A DNA stretch of 64,000 nucleotides from Niveispirillum fermenti (GTDB lineage: Bacteria > Pseudomonadota > Alphaproteobacteria > Azospirillales > Azospirillaceae): NCBI RefSeq assembly GCF_048066175.1, contig NZ_JBLTXA010000011.1, positions 87,301-151,300 of the forward strand, written 5' to 3'. The translations under genes were made by a program, and so were the position numbers. Position 1 is the stretch's first letter; each line of letters begins with the position of its first letter. The notes under the pieces were generated by a model, which worked only from the letters and a program-made list of their open reading frames with translations, was not told the DNA's origin and did no database searches. This document shows, one piece after another, positions 43,422-51,439 of the stretch.

Positions 43422-44104
43422 GTCAGTCCGGCCAGCATCAGGACGAAATGGACCGTCTTCTCCATGGCCGGCCCCAGCACCATGAACAGCGGATTGAAAT
43501 TGTATCCGGCATGGCTGGCGGCAAACGGGATCAGGAACACGACCAGCATCAGGATGCCGATGCCATAGCGTTCCAGCCGCGCCAGCGCGATGGCCGGCCG
43601 CATGGGCAGCAGCCCCACGGCAACACGGCCGCCATCCAGCGGCGGCAGCGGGATCAGGTTGAACAGCGCCAGCAGGATGTTGAACTGAATGGAGACGACA
43701 AGGTTGTTGGCCAGCCAGTCAGACATGAAGTCCGGCGTCATCGGCACCAGATGCAGCAGCAGCGCCGATATGAAGGCCAGCACGAAATTGACGGCCGGAC
43801 CGGCCAGCGCCACCCACATCATGTCCCGCTTGGGATTGGCCAGGTTACGGGCATCCACCGGCACCGGCTTCGCCCAGCCGAACATGAAGCCGGTGAAGAT
43901 GAACATCGTCATGGGCAGCAGAACGGTGCCCACGGGATCGACATGGCGCAGGGGGTTCAGGCTGAGCCGGCCCAGCATCTGCGCCGTGCGGTCGCCCAGC
44001 TTCAGGGCGGCCCAGCCGTGCGCCACCTCATGCAGGGTGATGGCGAACAGGGCGGGCAGCGCCATGATCGACAGCTTGAACAGGATTTCCTGGAAATCCG
44101 GCAT
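43418..44104 (-). CDS. M50-family membrane protease (site-2 protease-like)
   Basis: 228 aa polytopic membrane protein. The zinc site HEVAHGW (HExxH, residues ~25-31) lies in the first membrane helix. The third ligand is in NLIPLPPLDGGRV (Asp), as in the short rhomboid-like group of M50 proteins next to scpAB. FGWAKPVPVDARNL is a family-typical loop. No PDZ domain is present. The substrate is unknown. It sits three bases after nagZ and overlaps scpA. Confidence 0.88.
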   Translation of the reverse strand: MPDFQEILFKLSIMALPALFAITLHEVAHGWAALKLGDRTAQMLGRLSLNPLRHVDPVGTVLLPMTMFIFTGFMFGWAKPVPVDARNLANPKRDMMWVALAGPAVNFVLAFISALLLHLVPMTPDFMSDWLANNLVVSIQFNILLALFNLIPLPPLDGGRVAVGLLPMRPAIALARLERYGIGILMLVVFLIPFAASHAGYNFNPLFMVLGPAMEKTVHFVLMLAGLT

Positions 44105-44107
44105 TCC

Positions 44108-45136
44108 TTACCCTTCCCCGGCGCGCCCCGTGGACAGAAGCCCGTCCAGCTCCACCCGCAGCGCACCCATGTCCACCCTATCCGCCGGCACCGCCATCGC
44201 ACCGGCCGCTACGGTCCAGCGGCGCTGGGCGGCCCCGTCCATCGGACGGGCATTATCCACCACGTCGCGCATTTCCGCCATCTGGCCGTTGCAATGCAAC
44301 GCAATGTCGCAACCGGCGGCCAGCACGGCGGCGGCCCGCTGGCCGACCGTGCCGGACAGGGCCTGCATCGACAGGTCATCGCTGAACAACAGCCCGTCGA
44401 AACCGATATGGTCCCGGATGATCGACGTAATCACGTGCGGCGACACGCTGGCCGGCAGGTCGGGGTCGATGTCGCTGAAAACGACATGGGCCACCATGCC
44501 AGCCGGCAAGGCGGACAGGGCCTTGAAGGGCGCGAAATCCCAGACGTCCAATGTCGGCCGCGGGGTCGCAACGACGGGCAGTTCCTTATGGCTGTCGGCG
44601 AAGGCCCGGCCGTGACCGGGCAGATGCTTGACAACGGGCAGCACCCCACCGGCCATCAGGCCGGCCGCCTGTGCCCCGGCCATATCCGCCACGCGGGACG
44701 GTTCCATGGCGAAGGCGCGGTCACCGATCACATCATGGGCGCCCGGCACGGGCACGTCGGCCACGGGCGCGCAATCCACATCGATGCCAAGATCGGCCAG
44801 CATGGCCGCCAGCAGCCGGCCATGCAGCCAGGCGGCCCGGATGGCGGCCGCAGCATCGGGAATGTTCCCCACCGCGCGGGCAGCGGGCAGTTCCGGCCAG
44901 TGCGGCCCCCGCAGACGGGCCACACGCCCGCCTTCCTGGTCGATCAGGACAGGTGCCTTCCGGCCAACGCAGTCACGCAGATCGGCGACCAGCCCCCGCA
45001 CCTGATCCGGATCGTCGATATTGCGGCGAAACAGGATGAAACCCAACGGGTTGGCATCGCGGAAAAAATCCCGCTCCGCCGCCGTCAGGGCCGTCCCCTC
45101 GCACCCCAGAACCAGGGCGGCGATATCAGCGCACAA
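44108..45136 (-). CDS. nagZ: Beta-N-acetylhexosaminidase NagZ
   Basis: Releases GlcNAc from anhydro-muropeptides in cytoplasmic cell-wall recycling. 342 aa GH3 enzyme. Motifs: APVLIDQEGGRVARL, VVKHLPGHGRAFADSHKELP (the NagZ loop with catalytic His), and the nucleophile Asp in GLLFSDDLSMQAL. The start is taken as the TTG at 45136, which overlaps the end of the SPOR gene by 11 bases; no ATG is available before the conserved region. The long open frame upstream is antisense-free coding of the SPOR gene in another frame. Confidence 0.9.
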   Translation of the reverse strand: MCADIAALVLGCEGTALTAAERDFFRDANPLGFILFRRNIDDPDQVRGLVADLRDCVGRKAPVLIDQEGGRVARLRGPHWPELPAARAVGNIPDAAAAIRAAWLHGRLLAAMLADLGIDVDCAPVADVPVPGAHDVIGDRAFAMEPSRVADMAGAQAAGLMAGGVLPVVKHLPGHGRAFADSHKELPVVATPRPTLDVWDFAPFKALSALPAGMVAHVVFSDIDPDLPASVSPHVITSIIRDHIGFDGLLFSDDLSMQALSGTVGQRAAAVLAAGCDIALHCNGQMAEMRDVVDNARPMDGAAQRRWTVAAGAMAVPADRVDMGALRVELDGLLSTGRAGEG

Positions 45137-46358
45137 GACTGCACCCGGCGCCCTGTGCCGACAGGGCAGCACAAATCTGCCGGGCCTGCGCCTCTTCCAT
45201 CGGACCGGCCTGAATGCGGAAGAAGGTGCCGCGGGGCAGTTCCACGCGCGTCGTGCGCATGGGCAGGCTGCCCAGTTCAGCCGGGAACTTCTTCTGAAGA
45301 CGCTGCCATTCGGCCGTTGCCTTGGCCTCGCTATCCACGGCGGCGACCTGCACACGCACGCTGCCCGTGGCGGCCGGCCGCGGTGCCGGTGCCGGTGCAG
45401 CGGCGGCAGGCGGCGGGGCCACGGGCCGCGGCGCGGGGGCCGTGGCCTGCGGTGTCAGGGGAACCGGCGCACCTGACGCCTGCTGCTGGGCCGGTTGCGG
45501 CGCCGGAGCGGGGGGGCGCTGTGCCGGCTGCTGCTGCGGTGCCGTCTGGGGCGGGGCATAGGTCGGGGCCGGCTGTGGCACCGGGGCGGGCGTCGGCTCA
45601 GGTTCCGACGGCGGTGCGTTGGCCACCTGGCTTTCCCCCTCCTCCGCCATGGGCATGGCCTGTTCAGGCGGATAGGCTTCCTGCGCGCGCGGACGCTCCA
45701 TCGGTGCTTCCGGCGGCGGCAACAACCGTTCCACCTCCCCCGGCGCGCGGTTGCCCGACGGGTTCAGCCGGTCATAGATCAGCTTGTCCTGATGGGGCAC
45801 CTGCATGCCGCCGGGCTGGTCGGGGCGGATCTTGGTCGGGTTCTCGTCAGCGCGCAGGATGGGCGCCACGCTTTCCGTCCCGGCCCGCATGCCCTGATTA
45901 TAGGCGTAGAAGATGATACCGCCGAACACGAGGATCGCCCCGGCGAACACGCCGATATTCACCAGATTGCGGCGGCGGGGCGGCTCGCCCTGGGAATGCT
46001 GGCCGTAATGCTGCTGTTCATAGTCCTGGTAATAGGCATCCTGCGCCTGCTGGGCCGATGGACCCTGGGCATAGCCGCCATAGGCCTGCTGCTGCGGATC
46101 GGCGCCGTAGGGATCGGGCGGCGGCGGCGGTGCGGACTGGCGGTAACCGGGCGCAGCCGGATCGGCATAGGCATCAGGCTCGGCCTGGGGCTGGCCAGGC
46201 TGCGGCTGCGCATAGGCATCATCGTCGGGCGGCGGCTGATGGTAGCCGGCGCGCGGACTGAAAGAAGGATCGGCGCGGAACTCCCCCCGCTGACCAGGCC
46301 GTTGGGCCGGCCGGGGCTGCTGCTGTCCGTTCTCTTCCTCATCATCGTAATAGGTCAT
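45126..46358 (-). CDS. SPOR-domain membrane protein
   Basis: 410 aa. Residues 1-128 are cytoplasmic, acidic and very rich in Gln, Pro, Tyr (PQQQAYGGYAQG). One membrane helix lies at about 133-153 (VFAGAILVFGGIIFYAY). A long Pro/Ala/Gln linker leads to a C-terminal SPOR domain (VRVQVAAVDSEAKATAEWQR, FFRIQAGPMEEAQARQI) that binds denuded septal glycan. This is FtsN-like in layout and typical of the argS-SPOR-nagZ group in alphaproteobacteria. The low-complexity parts evolve fast. Confidence 0.9.
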   Translation of the reverse strand: MTYYDDEEENGQQQPRPAQRPGQRGEFRADPSFSPRAGYHQPPPDDDAYAQPQPGQPQAEPDAYADPAAPGYRQSAPPPPPDPYGADPQQQAYGGYAQGPSAQQAQDAYYQDYEQQHYGQHSQGEPPRRRNLVNIGVFAGAILVFGGIIFYAYNQGMRAGTESVAPILRADENPTKIRPDQPGGMQVPHQDKLIYDRLNPSGNRAPGEVERLLPPPEAPMERPRAQEAYPPEQAMPMAEEGESQVANAPPSEPEPTPAPVPQPAPTYAPPQTAPQQQPAQRPPAPAPQPAQQQASGAPVPLTPQATAPAPRPVAPPPAAAAPAPAPRPAATGSVRVQVAAVDSEAKATAEWQRLQKKFPAELGSLPMRTTRVELPRGTFFRIQAGPMEEAQARQICAALSAQGAGCSLVR

Positions 46359-46370
46359 CGGCGGATCGCC

Positions 46371-48116
46371 TCAACGCATTTCGGTGACGGGCTCGACGCC
46401 CAGGATATCCAGGCCGCAGGCGATGACCTGGGCCACGGCGGTAACCAGCGCCAGACGGGCGCGGGTCAGGTCTGCATCGCTTTCGATCAGAAAGCGCATC
46501 GTGGCCTGATCCTTGCCCTTGTTCCACAAACCATGGAAGGCGGACGCCAGATCATAGAGATAAAAGGCCACACGATGGGGTTCATGCGCATCGGCCGCCG
46601 ATTCCACCAGCCGCGGGAAGGCAAGCATCAGCTTCACGATCGCAACCTCCTCCTCCGCGGTCAGGCGTGACAGATCGGCGCCGGCCAGCGCGGCGGGAGA
46701 CAGGTCCGCCCCCGTCTCCCCCGCGTAGCGCAGCACCGAATGGCAGCGCGCATGCGCGTATTGCACATAGAAGACGGGGTTTTCCTTCGATTGTTCGGTA
46801 ACCTTGGTCACGTCGAAATCGAGCGTCTGGTCGTTGCGGCGGGTCAGCATGATGAAGCGGACAACCCCTGCCCCCACCTCATCCACGATATCGCGCAATG
46901 TGACGAACCGGCCGGCGCGCTTCGACATCTTCACGGGCTGCCCGTCATCCATCAGATTGACAAGCTGGCTGATCTTGACATCCAGTGCGCCCTTGCCCCC
47001 GGTGATGGCCTTCACGGCGGCCTGCATGCGCTTTACATAACCGCCATGGTCGGCACCCAGAATATCGATCAGGTCGCCGCCGCCGCGACGGAACTTGTCG
47101 AAATGATAGGCGATGTCGTTGGCGAAGTAAGTATAGGACCCGTCCGACTTCCTCAGCGGGCGATCCACATCGTCTCCAAACCGGGTGGCGCGGAACAGCG
47201 TCTGGGGGCGCGGCTCCCAATCGTCGGGCTTCTTGCCCTTGGGCGGTTCCAGCACGCCCGTATAGATCAGCCCCTGCGCCTCCAGCGTCTTCAAGGCCAG
47301 ATCGACGGCACCGGCATCGACCAGCGCACGCTCCGACGAGAAGACATCGTGCTTCACGCCCATCTGCGCCAGGTCTTCCTTGATGCGGACCATCATGCTG
47401 GCGACGGCAAATTCCCGGAAAACAGGCAGCCACTCTGCCTCTTCGGCATTCAGGTACCTGTCACCGTGCAGTTCCTTCAGCGCCTGCCCCACCGGAACCA
47501 GATAGTCGCCGGGATAAAGGCCGGCGGGAATTTCGATCGTCTCGCCGAACGCCTCGCGATAGCGCAGATGCGCCGACCGTGCCAGCACATCGACCTGCGC
47601 GCCCGCGTCGTTGATGTAATATTCCTGCGTGACCTTGTATCCGACCTTGGCCAGCAGGCGGGCCAGCGCATCGCCGACCACGGCACCGCGGGTGTGGCCG
47701 ACATGCATGGGACCCGTGGGATTGGCCGAAACATATTCCACATTCACGGGCCGGCCGGCGCCCTTGTCGGAACTGCCGAACGCCGCGCCCCGGGTCAGGA
47801 TGGCCTTCATGCGGACCAGCCACCAGCCGGCGTCGATACGCAGATTGACGAAACCGGGGCCCGCGATGTCCGCCTGCACCACGGCCGGCGCATCCTTCAG
47901 CCGGGCCACCAGCGCCTCTGCGATGACACGCGGCGGCTTGCCCGCCGGCTTGGCCAGGATCATGGCCGCATTGGTGGAAACGTCGCCATGGCTGGCATCA
48001 CGCGGAGGCTCGACCGTGATTCGAGAGAAATCCAGCCCGGACGGCAGATCGCCGGCTGTGACCATCTGGTCCAGCGCGGCGTGGATCGTCCCTTCGAAGT
48101 CCTTGAAAACGTTCAT
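46371..48116 (-). CDS. argS: Arginyl-tRNA synthetase
   Basis: Charges tRNA-Arg. 581 aa class I enzyme. Additional N-terminal domain (MNVFKDFEGTIHAALDQ), the HIGH-type VEYVSANPTGPMHVGHTRGA, the KMSKS-type PVKMSKRAGRFVTL, and the C-terminal DALR anticodon domain (FYVQYAHARCHSVLR, HRVAFYLYDLASAFHGLWNK) are all present. The start is the ATG at 48116. The SPOR gene begins 12 bases after its stop, and dgt lies upstream. Confidence 0.96.
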   Translation of the reverse strand: MNVFKDFEGTIHAALDQMVTAGDLPSGLDFSRITVEPPRDASHGDVSTNAAMILAKPAGKPPRVIAEALVARLKDAPAVVQADIAGPGFVNLRIDAGWWLVRMKAILTRGAAFGSSDKGAGRPVNVEYVSANPTGPMHVGHTRGAVVGDALARLLAKVGYKVTQEYYINDAGAQVDVLARSAHLRYREAFGETIEIPAGLYPGDYLVPVGQALKELHGDRYLNAEEAEWLPVFREFAVASMMVRIKEDLAQMGVKHDVFSSERALVDAGAVDLALKTLEAQGLIYTGVLEPPKGKKPDDWEPRPQTLFRATRFGDDVDRPLRKSDGSYTYFANDIAYHFDKFRRGGGDLIDILGADHGGYVKRMQAAVKAITGGKGALDVKISQLVNLMDDGQPVKMSKRAGRFVTLRDIVDEVGAGVVRFIMLTRRNDQTLDFDVTKVTEQSKENPVFYVQYAHARCHSVLRYAGETGADLSPAALAGADLSRLTAEEEVAIVKLMLAFPRLVESAADAHEPHRVAFYLYDLASAFHGLWNKGKDQATMRFLIESDADLTRARLALVTAVAQVIACGLDILGVEPVTEMR

Positions 48117-48270
48117 TCTTCCAAACTTTTCGGTCGCATCCGGACAAACGCGGCGGGCATCTTGGCGCCGCCCACCCCCCGGAGCGGAGCGGGCACCCTA
48201 CACCGAACCCATTTGCCGCACAGCATGCAGAAATGAAGGGCGGGAATGTGGCGAAAGCCGCCTTTTGCTC

Positions 48271-49593
48271 TTATCCGGTGATCAACTGCGCCTGGCGCAT
48301 GGCGAACCGGTCGGTCATGCCGGCGATATAGTCCAGCAGCGACCGGGTCCAGCCTGCCCGGTCATAGGGCATCTGCCGGATGCCGGGGACTGTCTCCAGC
48401 AACGACGCATAGCGCCGCGGCAGATCGGCGTCCGGCCCCGCCTTTTCGCGCGCCAGCAGCGCCTCGCCATAGGCATCCAGCAGGGCCGTCACCGTGCGGG
48501 CCGCGACGATGTCGGTCTCGCACCGCTGCTGGCCGCGATAGATCTGGGTATAGGAGACTTCGGAAATATCCTTCAGCGCGTCGGTCCGCTCGATCATGTT
48601 CAGCAGCGGGCCGACGGCCCGTCCTTCCATGATATCCGGCAGCTTGTCCAGGAAGGCGGCGGCGGCATCATTGACCAGACGGTCGATGGCACGGGCGCGC
48701 AGATAGATCAGGCGGCGGTCCTCGTCCTCGATCCCCTCATATTCCGCGCGGTCCCAATCGATCAGCGGTTCCAGCAGTTCTTCTGCCTGATCGAAGGACA
48801 GCATGCGCATCTTCACCGCGTCCTCGATATCCACCACCGAATAGCAGGCATCGTCCGCCGCCTCCACCAGATAGGCCAGCGGGTGCCGGCACCAGGCGTC
48901 CCGGCCGATGGGAACCAGTCCCAATTCGTCCGCCACTTCCGCCATCAATTCGGTCTCGCTGCCCAGGAAGCCGTATTTGCGCTTGTGCGGCCGCGCCTCG
49001 CCCGCGAAGGCGGGGGCCGACCATGGATATTTGCTGTAGGCGCCCAGGGTGGCCGCGGTGAGCTGCAGCCCGCCCTGCGCGCGCCAGCCCTGCAGGCGGG
49101 TCAGGACGCGGAATCCCTGGGCATTGCCTTCGAAATTTGACAATTCGCTGGCCTGCTGCGCATCCACGCCCGACAGGATCTCCCGGCCCAGCACCGTGCC
49201 CTCGAACCAGTCGGAGATGATATCCTCCCCCGTATGGGCAAAGCAGGGGGTGCCAAGGTCATGGGCCAGGGCCGCTGCAGCCACGACATTACCGATATCG
49301 GCCGGCGTGGCGGGGACCGCATCCTGACCGAAGCGCTTGATGATCTCTGCCCCCGCCCAGCTTCCAAGCGAGCGGCCGACGCGCGCCGCCTCCATCGAAT
49401 GGGTCAGGCGGGAACGCACGTAATCGGACCCGCCGATGCCATGCACCTGCTGCTTGTCCGACAGGCGCCGGAAGCTGGTGGAAAAGGTGATCCGGTCGAT
49501 ATCGATCTCATAGGCGCTGCGATAGGGCAGTTCCGGGTTGATGCCGGGCTTTGCCAGGCGCTGCCGGGACAACAGGGATTGCCAATGCATCAT
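48271..49593 (-). CDS. dgt: Deoxyguanosinetriphosphate triphosphohydrolase-like protein
   Basis: HD-domain dNTPase, 440 aa. The metal site is assembled from RLTHSMEAARVGRSL (His) and ALAHDLGTPCFAHTGE (HD pair), with NLEGNAQ-like SNFEGNAQGFRVLTRL following. It starts at ATGATG (49593) with GGAG eight bases upstream; a much longer open frame upstream is antisense to erpA. It cleaves dNTPs to deoxynucleoside and triphosphate and so tunes dNTP pools. It is divergent from erpA, the order seen in many alphaproteobacteria, and begins the leftward dgt-argS group. Confidence 0.92.
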   Translation of the reverse strand: MMHWQSLLSRQRLAKPGINPELPYRSAYEIDIDRITFSTSFRRLSDKQQVHGIGGSDYVRSRLTHSMEAARVGRSLGSWAGAEIIKRFGQDAVPATPADIGNVVAAAALAHDLGTPCFAHTGEDIISDWFEGTVLGREILSGVDAQQASELSNFEGNAQGFRVLTRLQGWRAQGGLQLTAATLGAYSKYPWSAPAFAGEARPHKRKYGFLGSETELMAEVADELGLVPIGRDAWCRHPLAYLVEAADDACYSVVDIEDAVKMRMLSFDQAEELLEPLIDWDRAEYEGIEDEDRRLIYLRARAIDRLVNDAAAAFLDKLPDIMEGRAVGPLLNMIERTDALKDISEVSYTQIYRGQQRCETDIVAARTVTALLDAYGEALLAREKAGPDADLPRRYASLLETVPGIRQMPYDRAGWTRSLLDYIAGMTDRFAMRQAQLITG

Positions 49594-49643
49594 CGCCACG
49601 TCTCCATCGCTGGGCACGCCTGCTTTGACGTCGGCCCGCTCGC

Positions 49644-49664
49644 CGCTTACATAGGGTGTAAGCG
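49644..49664. promoter_or_regulatory. Inverted repeat between dgt and erpA
   Basis: CGCTTACA-TAGGG-TGTAAGCG, 8-bp perfect arms, placed between the two divergent starts. It could be an operator for one or both genes. Confidence 0.4.
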
Positions 49665-49698
49665 TTTGTCTAGCCGTTAACAGACAGGAACCTGCCCC

Positions 49699-50079
49699 AT
49701 GTCCACCGCGACAGCCATTCCCGATGGCGCCACCCCCCCGCCGGCCGATGGCCGCGCCATGACCCTGACAGACAGCGCGGCCCGCCGGATCGTGAAGCTG
49801 GCCACACTGGAAGGCAATCCCGACCAGATGCTGCGCCTGTCCGTCTCGGGCGGCGGCTGCTCGGGCTTCCAGTACGGTTTCGATTTCGATGTCACGGTGA
49901 ACGAGGACGACCATGTCTTCACCCATGCCGGCGCCCGGCTGGTGGTGGATGATGTGTCGCTGGACCTGCTGGCCGGGGCCGAACTGGACTATGTCGAGGA
50001 TCTGATGGGCAGCTATTTCAAGGTCGGCAATCCCAATGCCGCATCGTCCTGCGGCTGCGGCACCTCCTTTTCCGTCTGA
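49699..50079 (+). CDS. erpA: Iron-sulfur cluster insertion protein ErpA
   Basis: A-type carrier that delivers Fe-S clusters to target proteins. 126 aa. The three cluster cysteines are in place: Cys54 in SGGGCSGFQYGF and Cys118/Cys120 in SSCGCGTSFSV. The first ~20 residues are a variable extension (IPDGATPPPADG). The start is the ATG at 49699 with AGGA upstream. It is divergent from dgt. Confidence 0.93.
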   Translation: MSTATAIPDGATPPPADGRAMTLTDSAARRIVKLATLEGNPDQMLRLSVSGGGCSGFQYGFDFDVTVNEDDHVFTHAGARLVVDDVSLDLLAGAELDYVEDLMGSYFKVGNPNAASSCGCGTSFSV

Positions 50080-50092
50080 TCCCAGCGGCTGA

Positions 50093-50121
50093 ACCAAAGG
50101 TCAGAATATCTGACCTTTGGT
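50093..50121. repeat. Perfect palindrome between erpA and xth
   Basis: ACCAAAGGTCAGA-ATA-TCTGACCTTTGGT: 13-bp perfect arms, 13 bases after the erpA stop. No T-run follows, so it is not a standard terminator. It resembles the boundary palindromes of the repeat family in form but not in sequence. Confidence 0.6.
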
Positions 50122-50163
50122 GTAATCCCGTCCGAACGCCCGAGCAGAAGGCCAGCCCCCCCC

Positions 50164-50949
50164 GTGAAAATCGCCACCTGGAACGTAAACTCCGCCAAGG
50201 CCCGCCTGCCTAACATCACGGAATGGCTGACCGCCGCCGCGCCCGACGTCGTGCTGTTTCAGGAGATCAAGTGCGAAACGGCGGCCTTTCCCGCCGCCGC
50301 CTTCGTGGAACTGGGGTACGAGGTTCATGCCGTGGGACAGAAGGCCTATAACGGCGTGGCGATCCTGTCACGGCAACCCGTGACCGACCTCCTCACCCGC
50401 CTGCCGGGGGATGAGGAGGAAGATCCGCAGGCCCGCTATGTGGAAGGCACGATCGGCGGTGTGCGCATCGCCAGCCTCTATCTGCCCAACGGCAATCCGC
50501 CGGGCGACGGCGACAGCGACAAGTACCGGTACAAGCTGCGCTGGATGGAAAGGCTGCGCCTGCATGCAAAGGGCCTTCTGGAAGCCGGCGCGCCCGTCGT
50601 GCTGGGTGGCGACTACAACGTCATCCCCGCGCCGGAAGATGTGTACGACCCCGTCGGCTGGCGCAACGATGCCCTGTTCCGGCAGGAAACGCGGCTGAAG
50701 TTCCAGGAGATCCTGGCACTGGGCTACACCGAGGCGTTCCGGTCGCTGCATCCGGGCCGGCATCCCGCTTACACGTTCTGGGATTACCAGGCCGGCGCCT
50801 GGCCGCGGAACAACGGGCTGCGCATCGACCATTTCCTGCTGTCGCCCCAGGCCGCCGACCGGCTGATGGGGTGTGAGATCGACAAGGCCCCCCGCGGCAA
50901 GGAGAAGGCGTCCGACCACACGCCCGTCATCCTGGAAATCAACGCCTGA
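50164..50949 (+). CDS. xth: Exodeoxyribonuclease III
   Basis: AP endonuclease and 3'-5' exonuclease of base-excision repair. 261 aa. MKIATWNVNSAKARLPNI opens with the catalytic Asn. The metal Glu is in VLFQEIKCE (about residue 34). GGDYNVIPAPEDVYDP holds the Asp-Asn pair, NNGLRIDHFLLS and the final SDHTPVILEI the Asp-His dyad. The start is the GTG at 50164. Confidence 0.94.
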   Translation: MKIATWNVNSAKARLPNITEWLTAAAPDVVLFQEIKCETAAFPAAAFVELGYEVHAVGQKAYNGVAILSRQPVTDLLTRLPGDEEEDPQARYVEGTIGGVRIASLYLPNGNPPGDGDSDKYRYKLRWMERLRLHAKGLLEAGAPVVLGGDYNVIPAPEDVYDPVGWRNDALFRQETRLKFQEILALGYTEAFRSLHPGRHPAYTFWDYQAGAWPRNNGLRIDHFLLSPQAADRLMGCEIDKAPRGKEKASDHTPVILEINA

Positions 50950-50979
50950 CCAGAACACCTCCTGCCCCGGCCCTGCCGG

Positions 50980-51004
50980 GGAACAATTCGTGGCATATGG
51001 TGTT
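50980..51004 (+). promoter_or_regulatory. EcfG-type general stress promoter candidate
   Basis: GGAAC (50980-50984), 16 bp, then TGTT. The alphaproteobacterial EcfG sigma factor recognises GGAAC-N16/17-cGTT. The downstream DUF2934 gene starts 34 bases later. Confidence 0.5.
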
Positions 51005-51037
51005 TCATCAATACCCATGCACGAAAGGAGGGAAACC

Positions 51038-51340
51038 ATGACCGACGAAAGCCGGGTGCGGGACCGCGCCTTCGAATTGTGGGAGATGAAGGGCCGCCAG
51101 CCAGGCGTGCTGAACGAATGCCTGGAACAGGCGCGCGAGGAGTGCGCCCTGGAGGCATTGCGTGACGCAAAGGCCGAGGACGCGGCCACGGCACCGCCCG
51201 GCCTCAAGACCAAACCCGGCCGCCTTTTTCAAGGACGCGAGGAAACGCAGCCGCCGATCGACCGACGGGGCCGCGACATCACGACCGATGAGGAACAGCC
51301 CCTGATAAGGACTGAAACCCAGGGCGTGCCGCAGGATTGA
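51038..51340 (+). CDS. DUF2934-domain small protein
   Basis: 100 aa from the ATG at 51038, which has an excellent AAAGGAGGG site. The N-terminal RVRDRAFELWEMKGRQPG, with AREE shortly after, is the DUF2934 signature. The rest is charged and probably unstructured (KTKPGRLFQGREE, RRGRDITTDEEQ). The function is unknown. DUF2934 genes often appear among stress-induced genes in alphaproteobacteria, which agrees with the EcfG-like promoter in front (inference). Confidence 0.78.
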   Translation: MTDESRVRDRAFELWEMKGRQPGVLNECLEQAREECALEALRDAKAEDAATAPPGLKTKPGRLFQGREETQPPIDRRGRDITTDEEQPLIRTETQGVPQD

Positions 51341-51346
51341 TGTCCT

Positions 51347-51433
51347 CCTTCTCCCCTGGCACGACCGGATCGGGATTGCTATCAGTTCCGGTATGGGCCG
51401 GTATCCATGCCGGTGCCGTGCAAGGGGAGAAGG
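51347..51433 (+). promoter_or_regulatory. Structured 5' leader of the asparaginase gene
   Basis: CCTTCTCCCC (51347-51356) is perfectly complementary to GGGGAGAAGG (51424-51433), which contains the ribosome site of the gene starting at 51440. Inside, GGCAC-GA-CCGG can pair with CCGG-TGCC. The fold would hide the ribosome site. Confidence 0.45.
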
Positions 51434-51439
51434 CAAGGC

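Noticed and set aside
43007..45916. 969-codon plus-strand frame over scpA, M50 protease, nagZ and SPOR genes
   Set aside because: All four genes on the other strand are certain by motif; the plus frame is low-complexity.
51358..51385. TGGCACGA followed by TTGC, as a second sigma-54 promoter before the asparaginase gene
   Set aside because: The two halves are about eight bases too far apart for RpoN.
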